From contig NC_135186.1 in NCBI RefSeq assembly GCF_041146795.1, positions 37,554,354 to 37,618,353 of the forward strand: 64,000 nt of DNA, given 5' to 3'. The stretch is from Maylandia zebra (taxonomy: Eukaryota; Chordata; Actinopteri; Cichliformes; Cichlidae). This document shows positions 1 through 13,167 of this stretch, in pieces; positions within the stretch are counted from its first letter, which is position 1, and every line of letters starts with the position of its first letter. The position numbers were made by a program, and so were the translations under genes. Below the pieces are notes generated by a model. The model was not told the DNA's origin, made no database searches, and saw only the letters and a program-made list of their open reading frames with translations.

Positions 1-230
1 AGTTTATAAACTGGTATATGTCACCTTGTTGCTTTGTCTGTAAGTGGTCATGTGATTGACCACGACTACTTTACTCTTCCTCAGTCAAACAGCAGCACTC
101 GTGCGATTGTTTTGCCCCCTGAGCTCCAGCTGTTGTGGCAGACAGAGATCGTCATCACCGTCGGCGGGAGCACAGCTGCTCAAATCTCCTGCCTCCGTTT
201 TTACTGCTTGCTTTCATAGAGAGTATCGAG

Positions 231-462
231 AATAACACCCTCCATCCTGCTCTTACTCAAGGTCTCATAACACTTATTCCAAAACCAACCAAAGACTTAC
301 TTTTGTGATAATTGGAGACCCATCTGTCTGCTCAATAATGAGTATAAGATTATGCCTTTAATATTTGCTAACAGAACTAAAGAGGTCCCGGACACAATTA
401 TCGATGAGACACAGTCAGACTTTATGAGAAACAGACACCTTTCTAATAACATTACACTGATT
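231..462 (+). mobile_element. L1-type LINE reverse-transcriptase fragment
   Basis: Translating the plus strand gives a degraded reverse-transcriptase stretch with the L1-family signatures LITLIPKP, NWRPICLLN and DETQSDFMRNRHLSNN. One in-frame stop interrupts it. It is a dead fragment only about 75 codons long. It ends exactly at the TTAA where the piggyBac-like element at 465 begins, so the LINE fragment was there first. Confidence 0.75.
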
Positions 463-464
463 AA

Positions 465-1875
465 CCCTTGGTAGCACCTAAAAAACGTACCCCTTATGAG
501 GTCCTAGAGCCAAAAATCGACCACGCCATAAAAAGTGCTATAAAAAGATTATACATTAATATTTTATTCCACTTTAAATTAGCCAATCTTTCAGACCTAC
601 TTCTCCTTGAAATATTCATGTCAAGTTTTAATTACATTTCGCGGATTTTAACCCTTTATATCCCGGTTTTGTCACATGAGCGCACGGCCGTTTTTGGCGA
701 AAAAAATGAAAAAATGAAATATTTTCCATAAAATACATTTGAAAGTTATATTTTATTGTACTTTTAATTAGGCCTTTGGGTGGACCAAAGATTGATACCA
801 ACAGTCATTTCGATCGCCTTTTATTTTTTTTGCAGGAGCGCATTTCATAAAATGCACACACTATCGGTCCCAATCGACCACGCCCAAAAAAGTGCTATAA
901 AAAATTTATATATTAATATTTTATTCCACTTTAAATTAGCCAATCTTTTAGACCTACTTCTCCTTGAAATATTCATGTCAAGTTTTAATTACATTTCGCG
1001 GATTTTAACCCTTTATATCCCGGTTTCGTCACATGAGCGCACTGCTTTTTTGCCCCAAAAAACATAAAACTTGAATATTTTCCAAAAAAAACATTTGAGG
1101 TAATATTCAATTGTTATTATAATTAGGCCTTTAGATGGACTAAAGATCAGCACCAAAATTAATTTCGATCAACTTACAATTTTCTTTTCCGAAGCGAATT
1201 ATGTCCTCCAGGCGGTCCCTCGTCGTTGTCTAACCCGGGATCCATGCCTCCTCCCGGGTAACGTGCAGACGATTTCTCCGGTCATGTTTCGTCGGACGCC
1301 TTTCACCAGCACACACGTCGATACCACGTGACAACAAATACGTCATTTCCGGTTGAGTCAAAAAAAAAATTCCCGCTTGAGTGACCCTGGGACTGAGACA
1401 TCGCTCCAGACGATCGGCGGGGGAATCCTGTTTTCCAAGCCGCGATCGAATCCTGATTTCCGGGTAGTGTTTTACGGCGGCTCGCTGATTTCGAGCCCCG
1501 GGTCAAATGTGAAGCAAGGGAGCCACCCGGTGGCCAAATAAAAAAATTACAATTCTAAGGCCTTGAGTCCAGAATGAAAACGAAACCTAAGCCATCACAC
1601 AGATATTAACGGTAATAATTGTGCAGTGAAAAATAGCGAAAAATAGCGTTTATAAAGGGTTTCAATGGGGCGATTTATGGCTCTAGGACCTCATGTGGAT
1701 GGCGGTTTTTAGCTTAGCCACCTTAAGCTAATCGAATAAACGGAGACGGCAATTCTAAAGAAAAATGAAAAAAAAAAGGGTTGGAAGGTTTGGCTATATT
1801 CTATTCAACACAGTGAAAATGGCCTAATATTAAAAAACGCTGTGGATGATAAATGGCCGTAGGTACTACCAAGGG
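465..1875. mobile_element. piggyBac-like non-autonomous DNA transposon
   Basis: The element is bounded by TTAA at 461-464 and TTAA at 1876-1879, the target-site duplication typical of piggyBac. Its ends are inverted repeats: CCCTTGGTAGCACCTA at the left, and CCCTTGGTAGTACCTA when the right end is read in reverse complement, so 15 of 16 match. No transposase-like reading frame is visible inside, so it is non-autonomous at about 1.4 kb. It interrupts an older L1 fragment. Assignment rests on the TTAA target plus the CCC start; no transposase confirms the superfamily. Confidence 0.75.
516..1042. repeat. Internal direct duplication of about 170 bp
   Basis: Positions 516-685 and 873-1042 are nearly identical 170-bp copies, each starting ATCGACCACGCC and ending CACATGAGCGCAC, differing at only a few bases. 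Both lie inside the piggyBac-like element. Confidence 0.85.
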
Positions 1876-1879
1876 TTAA

Positions 1880-3785
1880 TTAATAATAGTAAAGATCAAT
1901 CAAGTGGACCAATAATGATCCACTTGGAAAAATAAATCCACTGGACAATAACTCTGCCTGCAACAGTGGCGAAGGCGAAGAAGAAGAACTTTTCATTTGT
2001 GTGCATTTTGTGCCAAATACATTTCCTTCTGTACGATGAGGTCAGCGCACAATGTTTTGTCCTCTTGGCTCATGTGTCGTCTGATGAAAATATCATGGAT
2101 GTTTAAACACGCGACACCTGGAATAACAGAAGCAATAATACTTGAAGCTGACTTTACTACCAACTTAAAAATTATAAAGACAAATAATTTATCGAATGAA
2201 GGAGTGATGTGGCTGAAGATAAACGGCATCACGTGGAAACTGCACAGAATCAGCTGATAAACAGCAGCTTTGATTGGTCCTTATGGGCTAAAATGGTGCA
2301 TCAACGATTTGTTGTTGTTGAGTCTGAACTTTAACTGGTGTCATCAGAGTTATCCTTGATTTTGCAGTATGAAACATTTGTGCAGGAACAAAGAGGTGAG
2401 AGGAGCAGAGGCAGTAGTCATGTTCATTTACTGTCATTGCAAACACTTTGACACAAACAGGGAAACAAACAAAACGCCAAACTGCAAATCAGCTGCGTTC
2501 TTTCCTCCACCCGAGTCAGACAGACAGGAAGAGCTTCTCGAGTTTGTAACCCAGCTCACTGCTGCACATGTGGTTGGCACACTGATACAAACAACAGAAT
2601 TAAAAAATAAAGGACAATAAAAGCTGAAATCGAACCGGCCTTTAAATCACAATCAGACGTCTGTCGAGCACACAGAGAAAGCTTTCAGGGCTCCAACAAC
2701 CTGCTTCAAAGTGTTCTCACTTTAATCCACAGACCTAGTGTTCATGTTTTCACTCCCACCTCAAATTAAACCACATCGTTCACAATTCAGGTTTTTAGTC
2801 TGAACCCCAAACAGAGCACAAACTCTGCTGGTTCGGTCTTTTTATAGAGTAAAGTCAGCAGGTCGATGAGTTATGAGTCACTGAAGGTTTTCTCTGGTTC
2901 CTCCAGACTGACACACGAGCCGATCGCTGCTCAGCTGTTACAAACAAAACAAAAACAGCAGGACAGAAGACCCGAGGTGCGATCGCAAAAGTCTGAGAAG
3001 AAATCATGTTCAGAGGCGGCTCGTCCCCGTGCGCCTCTTCCAGCATCGCTCTGGTTTATAGACCGCTCCTCAGGAAGTCCCGCTCTCCGTCGTGTTGACT
3101 TCCTGCAGCAGCGCTGAGAGGTCCGGAGGTACCCGAGGAGACGGACTGAAGGGGAGATCGAACGCTCAATCCCGGATCATTGGTGGATGCAGATTCCTGG
3201 AAGCTTTGATCATAAATCAGAAGCATGCAGACACACAAACCTAAAAGATTCCTACATAAAAAAGGGACTACGTTAAAAGTAAAGCCGAGCGTTTTCATGG
3301 TTAGCTAATCGTCAGCATACAAAACGGTACTGTGGCACGACGGGAGGGGAGGAGTCAGCGTGGGAGAGGGGTAGCGCTTCACATCGGCCTTAAACCAGGA
3401 GACCGACACCCGACATCGGTCAGGTGCCTCTTAGCTCATCTTTGGCTAAAAAACTGGGAGAAGACCAACATGAAGTGTTACCCTGATCCTCAACCGCTCA
3501 GCTCGACTGCAGGGCGGTTAGAGCAGCAGCGTCAACATCTGGAAACATCTGCAGGTGGACGTGCAGACAGATGTGACGGTTTGAGGAGTTACTGCACATG
3601 TGGACACGCCTACGATCTACCTGCAGCCAAGCCTTCTCACATCATCACCATCAGGAGCTAAAGGTTGTTTGCTGTACAAGTTTATGGGCTCCTTCCTCCT
3701 CCTCCTCCTCCTCCTCGGCTGGTTCGCAGCAGCTGTTCCTGCGTGTGGCTGCAGTCGGCGTCTCCCTCCGAGGATCCCGGAGGCG
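1880..3785. other. Downstream flank of acss2, no gene seen
   Basis: No convincing coding exon is seen; the open frames here are short and have no recognisable family features. The part nearest acss2 must hold its 3' untranslated region. The only candidate poly(A) signal on the minus strand that I found is ATTAAA at 2721-2726 (TTTAAT on the plus strand), about 1.06 kb past the stop; this is weak. Confidence 0.4.
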
Positions 3786-6700
3786 TCACACCGCCGTGCA
3801 GCATCTGTTCTGGAAGAGCTGCTCGACCACCGTGGAGTCCGCCAGCGTGGAGACGTCGCCCAGCTCCCGCTCGTCACAGGCGATCTTACGGAGCAGCCGC
3901 CTCATGATCTTCCCTGCAGACGGAGAGAAGGCAGAGCTCGGCTTCAGCAGAGCGACTACAGGTGCGACCGCGTCAGCCGCAGGTAAAAACGACACACCTG
4001 AGCGTCGAGGAGGAACCCTCACACGTCTCTAACGTGAAACAGAGCAGCTAGCTTCGTTACCAGATCTGGTTTTGGGCAGTCCGGGCGCGTTCTGGATGTA
4101 GTCGGGTGTGGCGATGGCGCCGATCTTCTCCCTCACTGTGAACACGAAGTATAACTCGCGTCAGATGATGAGAGCTCACAGATCAACAAGCCTGACAGGA
4201 ACGAAGCTTCGGAGGAGACTTACAGTCCCCTTCACCCACCTTGCTTTTTTAGCTCCGCCTCCAACTCGCTGTTGTACATCACGCCATCATTGAGCGTTAC
4301 GAAGCAGTAGAGGCTCTCTCCTTTGACCGGATGAGGTCTGCCCACCACGGCGGCCTCGGCGACGGCCTCGTGCTCCACCAGAGACGACTCCACCTCAGCT
4401 GTGCTCAACAAGTGACCTGGAGGGCAGACGGGTCACCGTTACACCAGAAATCACCCTCGGGTGTCAGACACGAAGACGAGCGCATAAAACACGCAGGAAC
4501 GCGCTGAGACGTAAAAAAGCTCAGAACAGACGAGAAGGTGCAAAACAAAATCTATTAAAAGTTTTTAAAAATGATCATTTAATAAAAGAAACTTAATAAA
4601 ATCAAATAAGAATTAGTTTTGGATTTTATACACTTACAGATCAGAATCCCTGCGTATGAAACAAGTTTACAGAGCAACAGCTCCCTCTGCTGGTCAGACA
4701 GGTGTTTAACAGCTGGGTTTCACAGGCAGTCACTGGGTGGTCGCGTCTTACCTGAGACGTTCAACATGTCGTCTATCCTTCCTGTGACCCAGAAGTACCC
4801 GTCCTTGTCTCTACGGCAACCTGCGAGAAAATGAAGGGGCGGGATTAAAAAGTTTAGTGCAGCCGAGACGCCGAGTCGTGTTTTAGATCCACAGCAGCTG
4901 TGAAAGCCACACAGACCTGTGGCCACGCCCCTTTAGAAACGCCTGGTTAATAATAAATATTACAGGTTACTTCATAAATGAGAAACTTCTGATGTGCTAA
5001 GGTTTCAAACGGTCGCTGCAGAGGCCTCAGTCTGACGCAAATACGAGCGAACACGTGAAAAGTTTGTGTAAAAGTCGCCGAGTTCTTTGACGCTTGCAGA
5101 GTCGAGTCAAACATGACGCGCTGCTCACCGTCTCCTGTGACGTAGTATCCTGGAAACTTCTTGAAGTAGGTGCTTTCAAACCTCTCGTGGCTTCCGTAAA
5201 CGGTGCGCATCACGCCGGGCCACGGCTGCTTGAACACCTGTGTGAGAGGGCGGAGACAAACGGCAGGTGTGACGCGCTCGCAGACGCGCATGAAGCACGA
5301 AGACAAATAAAGGCTCATTTACTCAAGGCTGACCAGGTATCCTTCGCTGGGCCCCTCCAGCTCCTCCCCAGACTCGTTCAGGATGGCCGGCACCACGCCG
5401 AAGAACGGGAGCGTCTGTGGGGACACGCGGGGGAGGGGGGAACCGAAAGCAACGAAATGAAAAAGAAAACATTTTTAAAAAGACGATAAATGGTGAGAAA
5501 ACCTGATTGACTTGTTTCTGCGTTTAATGTCTTTTTACTTCACTTCTATCACCAGCTTTCCTCGCTTCCCTTTTTCCTTCATGAATTTATCTTTAAATGT
5601 TTTTGTTTTCAGATTTACAGGTTTCCTTTGTCTTGTTTGTGGTGACAGAAGCATAAAGGCGGGTCTCACCTGGACCCAAACGCATCGTCAGCACTTTCTT
5701 AGATGTAAAGTTTTGAACCTTTTAAACCCAAAGTCTGCCAGAGCTCCTCTTCATGCCCATAGTAACTACACAAGCTGTGGAATAAACTACAAACAATAGA
5801 AAATCATTTGTGATTCTGTTTTTGTTTGTTTTCAAACACATTTCAGAGGTTTATCCCTCAAAACTGTAAATGCAAAAAAAAATTGCAAATATCCAAGCAC
5901 GGGAAATTTTTGAGCATCTTCATAGTTTCATTTTTGAGATGCAATAATTTTTATAAACTGCAGGAAAAACAAAATAAATATCATTGTGCACAGTTTTCAA
6001 AGAAAACAGCATAAACCTGTTTTCTTTCGAGCCTCTCAGGAACCACACAGGAGTCAAACGTGACGTTCAAACACAGCAGGAAACCTCTGAAAGGCCCTGC
6101 AGGGAAAAAACTACGTTTCCACCAAAAATGACGTCACAGATCAGCAACGCTCGTGTCTGGATTATGATGATTTTGTTGTTGTCAGTGCTTTTACAGCATT
6201 TTTGCAAGAAGCCGTTTGTGGAAGGAAACTGTGAGCGGAGACTAGATATAAGCAAGGACGACTCGTCCAGTTTCACATGCAAAGAAAATGATTGTGCTAG
6301 CCTACGTGGGTGTAATTCTACTGGAATTTAAAAACAGTTGTGCACAGCTGCAAAGGGCTTAAAAGGGTTAAAAGCCTCGATCACTGTTTTATCTTATTGT
6401 CTTCATTTAACCTTTTAACGTTTCTCCCAAACACACGTTTGAACCTAAACGTCATGTTCAGCCTTACTCACAGCAGATCCAGGCTTCATGGGCGTGGCCG
6501 CGGGCAGAGGAGTCAGGACATGTCCTCCCTGAAAACAGAAAGCAACTTTAATCTCAGGCAGCCGCCCAGCAGGGGGCAGCACAGCCCACAGTCTGAGGTA
6601 AAAGCTCAGCAGAGAAACAGCAGGTGCACAAAGAAGCAGAAAGGCAGGTTGGAAATGGAGACCGATCTGTTCTACATAAAGACGTTTGGAAGCGGCGGTG

Positions 6701-8334
6701 CTGAAGCTGCAGGAAACCATCACTCACCGTTTCCGTCTGCCAGAAGGTGTCGACTATCGGGCACCTCTTCTCGCCGACCACGTTGTAGTACCACTGCCAG
6801 GCCTCGGGGTTGATGGGCTCTCCGACCGTCCCCAGAACCTTCAGAGAGCTTCGCTTGTACCTGCACACAAAGGCACAGGTGAGTTACCCCGCAGGCTCCT
6901 CGTGGAGGGAGGAGGGGCCTCGGCTCACCTCTGCACCGGCTCGTTTCCAAACTTCATCAGCAGCCTGATGGCGGTGGGAGCCGTGTAGAACTTGGTGACG
7001 TTATATTTGTCCACGATCTCCCACATACGGCTCACGTCGGGGTAGGTGGGCAGACCCTCGAACTGACGCACACAAAAGATTCATGTACAAAAATAACTGC
7101 AGGAAGTTTGGAGGAAGTTCCAGCCTCTGATCATCAGACAGCTTTGGACTCATCTATCCGGGTTAAACCGTCGCAGACACATCAGTGTTACATCACACGT
7201 CAGCCCACACCTGTAAACAGGAAGTCTGAGCGCGCTCGCACACTCACCAGGACGCTGGTGGCCCCGTTGGCCAGCGGGCCGTAAGTGATGTAAGAGTGCC
7301 CGGTGATCCACCCGATGTCCGCCGTGCACCAGTACACGTCGTCGGGCTGGTGGTCGAACACCACTTTGAAGGTGGTGGCGGTGTAGAGCATGTAGCCGCT
7401 GACGGTGTGGAGAACTCCCTGCAGGCGAGACGAGAGGAGCGAGGAGGAGCGTTCATATGCAGAAATGTGAGCAGGCTCAACGTGATCAAAACAGGAAGTC
7501 ATCAAATGACCCCACAGTTATTCCACTTCCTGTTACTCCAAATATGAGCTGCAGTGTGGGTACCACCCGTTTCCAGCAGATCTTAGTAGTTAAATGTGTG
7601 GAAGAAGCAGCTGGTGGAGGTGGGTGGAGGTGACGCTCGATGAAAGTTAGGGACAAATGCAATCGCATCTGTTATGTAAATTTGTAATTTATTTTATTTT
7701 TGGAAAGTGATTGGTTTATGAGCTTATGGACCCTCCCATTAATCAAGGGCTTGCGAGCACCCTGGAGGCGTGTGGTAAAGATGTTTGTTTGTCAGATGAT
7801 TTGGCAAACAATGATTTTTTGACCACTTTTTGAACTTGTTAAAGCAGATTAACTTTCGTTTCATTTTAAGCTGTAAGAAGTTATTTGGTTGATTTCTGTT
7901 CATAATTTTCCACGAAATAAACATCATTTAGTTTTAAACGATGAAGTCAGAAGTTCTAAAACAAACCTGTCACCACCCACGTTTGGAAAATAAAGGCCGT
8001 GACAGTTATAACATTCATGTCTCACTCTCCGGCTCACAGACACCCTGAACGAGTTACTGAAGCTCCGCCTGCTGCGGTGAGCAGGTGATGATGAAGGTGG
8101 GCTTTCCTCAGACACAGAGTATCTGAGCAGGACGCCTCATTAAGTGAGACGCAGGTGACCCACAGGTGTGTTTCCTCACCTTCGGCTTGCCGGTCGAGCC
8201 GCTGGTGTAGAGGATGAAGAGTGGGTCTTCAGAGTCGCACCACTCTGGTTCACACTCGTCTGAGACGCCACGCAGCAGAGCGTGCCAACACAGGTCCACC
8301 TCGGGGTTCCACGGCACCTGAACACGCGCATGCA

Positions 8335-8376
<42 letters not shown>

Positions 8377-11300
8377 AAACTGCCAAAGTCGTGCCTGAAA
8401 CCCGGTCGATCGGCCTGTAAACATTCAGACCTGTAAAATCTAAGACACCAAACAGTTAGTCTGACACTCACACCTTCAAACTACTGAAGACAGTGAAGAA
8501 GAAGCAGCAGCTGTGAATCTGAGAGAACAGAGCCACAGAGAGTTAGAGAGGCCACGCCCACTGGTTTCCTGCGTGTCCATCAGACCCCGGGCGACGCCAG
8601 CGTTTTTAAAAACCACACAAAGGAACCTGAAGCCGAGATATTAAAATATGTCCAACGATGAATTTAATGTCAGCGGCACGTTTCAGACGAATCATCTGGG
8701 AGATTATCCGATAACTAACGAGGATCCGGAATAAAACGCTCCTCCCACGGAGGAGCAAAGGCTGCAGCTGTCTGGGGCAGGGGCGCGCTCCACCCGGGCA
8801 CACGCGGCGGTTCAAACTACAGGGTCTCCATCTGGGAATGCCGAAGAAGAAAGCCGTGAACACCGAGCGGGTGGATTTTACATACGTACCAATGTTTGAT
8901 TCTCAAAGTTACATTTACAAAATAAATAAATATAAATTTTATTGTGTACGTTTCGTAAACTCAGTAAAAACCCAGCTCACTGACAGCACACCTGACGGAG
9001 CCAACACCACCTTCAGGTGACGTCTTCTATTCCAGCACCAAACACTGACCTGTGTTAAAGGTCCAGATGTGACTGCAAAAACATCTGGACTATGTAAATG
9101 CTTTAAAGCGGACGTGAAGGACGAGTCGGCAACAATCTCCCATTACTCCCAGTGCGTTGGCTGCGTGGCCGCTTGGCTCCATCTCGTTTGCCTTTTTGAG
9201 CCAAGAACAATCCGCTGACGAGCCGCGTTCACACAGGAAATCGACGAGTGGGCGGGGCCTCGGGTGGGTTCCAGCTAAAATAAATCTGCTCAGGTTTACA
9301 TGCAGAGGAAAGAAGAGCAATTACCACCCTGGGACCTGAATCTTACCTGGCTGTCGCACAGGTAAGCTCTGGTGGGCAGGTACGTAGCGTGAAAACACGA
9401 GGCCCCGCCCGCATCTTGGTTAGCGAGGAAGAATCAGAGCTCTGTTTGTATCCAGAACTGGACCTGGTGCACCTCAAGGCTCTAGTTTGGGTCCTGCCTT
9501 GGTTGCAGTCTACATGTTGCCACTGGCTCCATGTTCTCACGCTACAACCTCTCATTTCAGGTTGCAGAGGACTTGCATCGATCTGCCTTTGAAAGCAGGG
9601 ACAGACTCACTGCAGCTGTTATGCAGCTGATGTCAAACAGTGGATGGCTTCAGTTTTTAAATGAAACAAAACAGAAGTTGTCATTATTGGTAACTGGACC
9701 AGGCCTCTCTTCATCGTCTCCAGCTGCTCCACAATGCAGCTGCTCGTCTGCTGACTGGCACTAAACTGAACCCAGTGTCGGCCTCTCACTGGCTCCCGGT
9801 TCCTCACAGGGTCCAAATCTTACTTTTTGTTTTTAAATCACAAACCGGGCGAGCCCCTTCTCACCCGTCTGAGCTCCTGTTGGTTTATGCTCCAGGAAGA
9901 ACCGTGAGGTCCAGGTCAGAACTAAGCTTAACTACTCCTGGACTGAAGTGTGGTGGTGACAGAGGCTTCTCTGTGGCAGGACCCAGACTCTGCAACAGTC
10001 TTCCTCTTAATATTAGACCTGCACAAACACTAACACTTTAAATCATCACTAGAGACACATTTTATGGTCTGGCTTTTCACACACGTTGAACATTTTGGTT
10101 TTAACAGCCTTATTTGTTGTTGTTTTTATTGACTTGTTTTCCTATATTTTACTGCATCATTGTTGTGCATCTTATTGACTTTACACTGTTAAGCACTTAG
10201 TGCAGCATGAGCTGTTGGTGATGTGCTATACAAATCAACCCGACCGTCACCGTTTCAACGTCACGTGTGTCAAAGTGCGAAACATCTGCACCAGATGTGT
10301 GATGACATCAGAGCAGCGATGCGGTTTATAACCCAGCCCACCTGATTACCCTGGGAAACAACAAGGGGCGGAGTCCTCTGACATCTACCTGTGGTTCATG
10401 TATGTGTCGGCGACACCACCCATAGCTTACCACCGTCAGGCACTGCTGACTCGAGTCATCAATCGAGCGGTGCGAACAGCTTGGTGGGCTCACCTGAACC
10501 GAGTAAAAACCAAAGTCCTCCGTCTGTCACTTCATCGTAGCGAGCGCCTCGTTCAGCGTGCACTCTCACTGAGGGATGGCTGAGTCATCGATTAGTCTTC
10601 ATCCGTGTCTCCGGATTTTATTTTCCGGACAAACGGAGCTCTGATTCTTCCCGACTGGCAGCGTTTAGAGGAGAGAAGCGTTACAGCAGGTTTATCAGAC
10701 ACCGAGTCGTCTCAGGGCGTGGACAACGCCCACAGGCGAGCGCTCGCCTCCGTCAGGACTCACAGGTGAAAGTGCACAACACGAGGAGTGTTTGCACAAC
10801 AAAGAGAAAGTGTTAGTGTTAATCCACACTCAGAATTCACTTTTTATTCCAGCGAGTTTCAACAGTTCAGACAAAGATGCGACAGAAAGCAGCAGCACTT
10901 CCATCTTTGAAGGTTTCCTCTAAACGCAGCGCTGAATGATGTCATTATTTAATGTTCTCCAAATATTTAAAACTCATTTCAGATCTAAAGAAAATCTGTT
11001 TTTATTGGTTTAATCTGAACTGTCAAAAATCAGAGGAACAAACTGCTGCTGCAGGTAAAACAATAAATCAGCAACGAGAGCTTTTAAATCTTATCAGAGC
11101 TTTTGAAAGGACGATGCCAAAAATGACTGAAAGCTTCCAAACACTCAGTGAGACTTGAAGCTTTCGCTCTTATCACGTTTATTGTTTCCGCTCCGCAGCA
11201 GATTCTGCAAATTCTTCTCAGAGTGAAACTCCCTCTAAAACAAAGAGTCGAAGCAAAGATGTTATCGAGGGTCAGCTGTGAAAATACCTTTGGTACGGGA

Positions 11301-13117
11301 CGCGTTTTCTTTACTCTGCCCGCCTGTTTTTCCTGCTGGATGGGGGGAAGATGGAGGAGGAGGAGGAAGAGGAAGGAGAAGTAATGAGGGAGAAGGATTA
11401 TTGAAAAGGAAGACCACAAAGATAAAAATCAAGATCCCCAAAATCAAATCGTGACAGTGATGAAGTTTGAAATTTCAGATTTAACAGAACAAAACAGAAA
11501 AAGAAAGAAAAGTCAGCATCCTGCAGTTCCTCTAGTGTCCAGCAGAGGCAGTGAGTCACTCCCACTCACTTCCTGGTTTGGTTTCCCCTTTATAAAATTT
11601 TCAGAGCCAATTTATAACCAGGAATTTCCACAAAACTCAAACTCTGAACGACTACAACGGAGGTCCAATCAGACGGCTCAGTGGCTACCTCCATCTGCAA
11701 CAGGAAACACTGCCTCCATCAGGTCAGAAGTTACAGGCAGACCTGATGGTGGCGGCGCTCGCAGTGACTCAGGTGAGGAAGACAAAACCTTCAGGTGTGT
11801 GGTTTACCTGCAGATCGGGGCACGGCCGTTTGGCGGGAGGCGACTGCGAGCCCAGAATCCCCTCCGGTTCTTTGGACAGGTGCTTCAGCATGATACAGCG
11901 CCCGACCGGAAACCCTCTGCACAGACAGACAGACACACATGCGTACGCGTCACTGTGACCTCACAAAGGTACGCAGCACCACCTAAACTCAAGGCAGGGG
12001 TGAGTAGATCCCACACTCTGCACTGCAATAGGAGCTCCCACCCATCAGTGTGTGCAGGCTCGATCATTCTCATGCAAACAACAAAAAGCACATTCATGCT
12101 GGAACAGCGATCACACACGTGAATCTATGGTGAAAAATCTACGTCACACCGAGCAGCAAGGTCTCACAGCACCAATCGGAGCACGAGGACCGGCTCCACA
12201 CCGCGATGGTGGAAGACAGACTACAGGTGATAGCAGCAGCGATGACGTGCAGATACATAACCAGCCCAACACGGCTCGCTCTGCTGCAAGGAGCCGATAA
12301 GGAAAGCACAGGTATCAGCGGCGTGCTGCACGGCGCCGCTTTAACACAGAACGAGAGGGCAGCAACGTTACAGGTCACATGATTCCTGCCTTCATTTGTA
12401 CTCAGTTCATAACAAAAAAAAAGACTCCTCCCACCTGACTGTCTCAGATTTGCCTAAATGAGAACCTTTATTATGTGTGACATCATCAAACTGAGACAGA
12501 GTCGAACAGCTCCAATAACGACGAGCTCTTCCTGCAGCTGCTACAATAAAGTTTAACACGCAGCAGGAAGTCGAGTCTGGAGGATCTGTGACACACTACG
12601 TCACGCCGCTCTGCTGGGACCAACAGCAGCCACGGTTGGAGGGGGTGAAGTCGCTCTGATAGGCTAACACACCTGAGCGTGTACTTGTTTACATATCTTT
12701 GTGGGGACCAACAGCCCGTCCCCACAAGCTTGAAGACATTCTTGAGACTCAAAATGTGGCTTTAGCATCAGGGTTACAGTTAGGTCATGGTTAGGCGTTC
12801 ATGTCAATGACATGTCCTCACTAAGATATGACAACGTGTGTGTGTGTGTGTGTGTGTGTGTCTTACTTGTCTCTGCATTTCTGCAGCGCTTCATCAGCTA
12901 AGAGCTTCAGGTTGATCAGCTTATCTCCTCGATAGAAACCATCTACACACAAAAGGAAAGATGATTTATCCTGCCGTCAGACACACACACAGACGCACAG
13001 ACACAGACACGCACACACAGACACGCACACAGACACGCACACACAGACACACACAGACACACACAGACACGCACACACAGACACGCACACACAGACACGC
13101 ACACACAGACACAGAAA

Positions 13118-13167
<50 letters not shown>

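Noticed and set aside
3598..4032. Plus-strand frames over the last acss2 exon
   Set aside because: They are antisense shadows of the acss2 terminal exon and its flank, with low-complexity Ser runs from a CCT repeat.
11451..12122. A 223-codon plus-strand frame
   Set aside because: It overlaps acss2 exon 7 in antisense, has no recognisable domain, and its composition is like that of surrounding intron.
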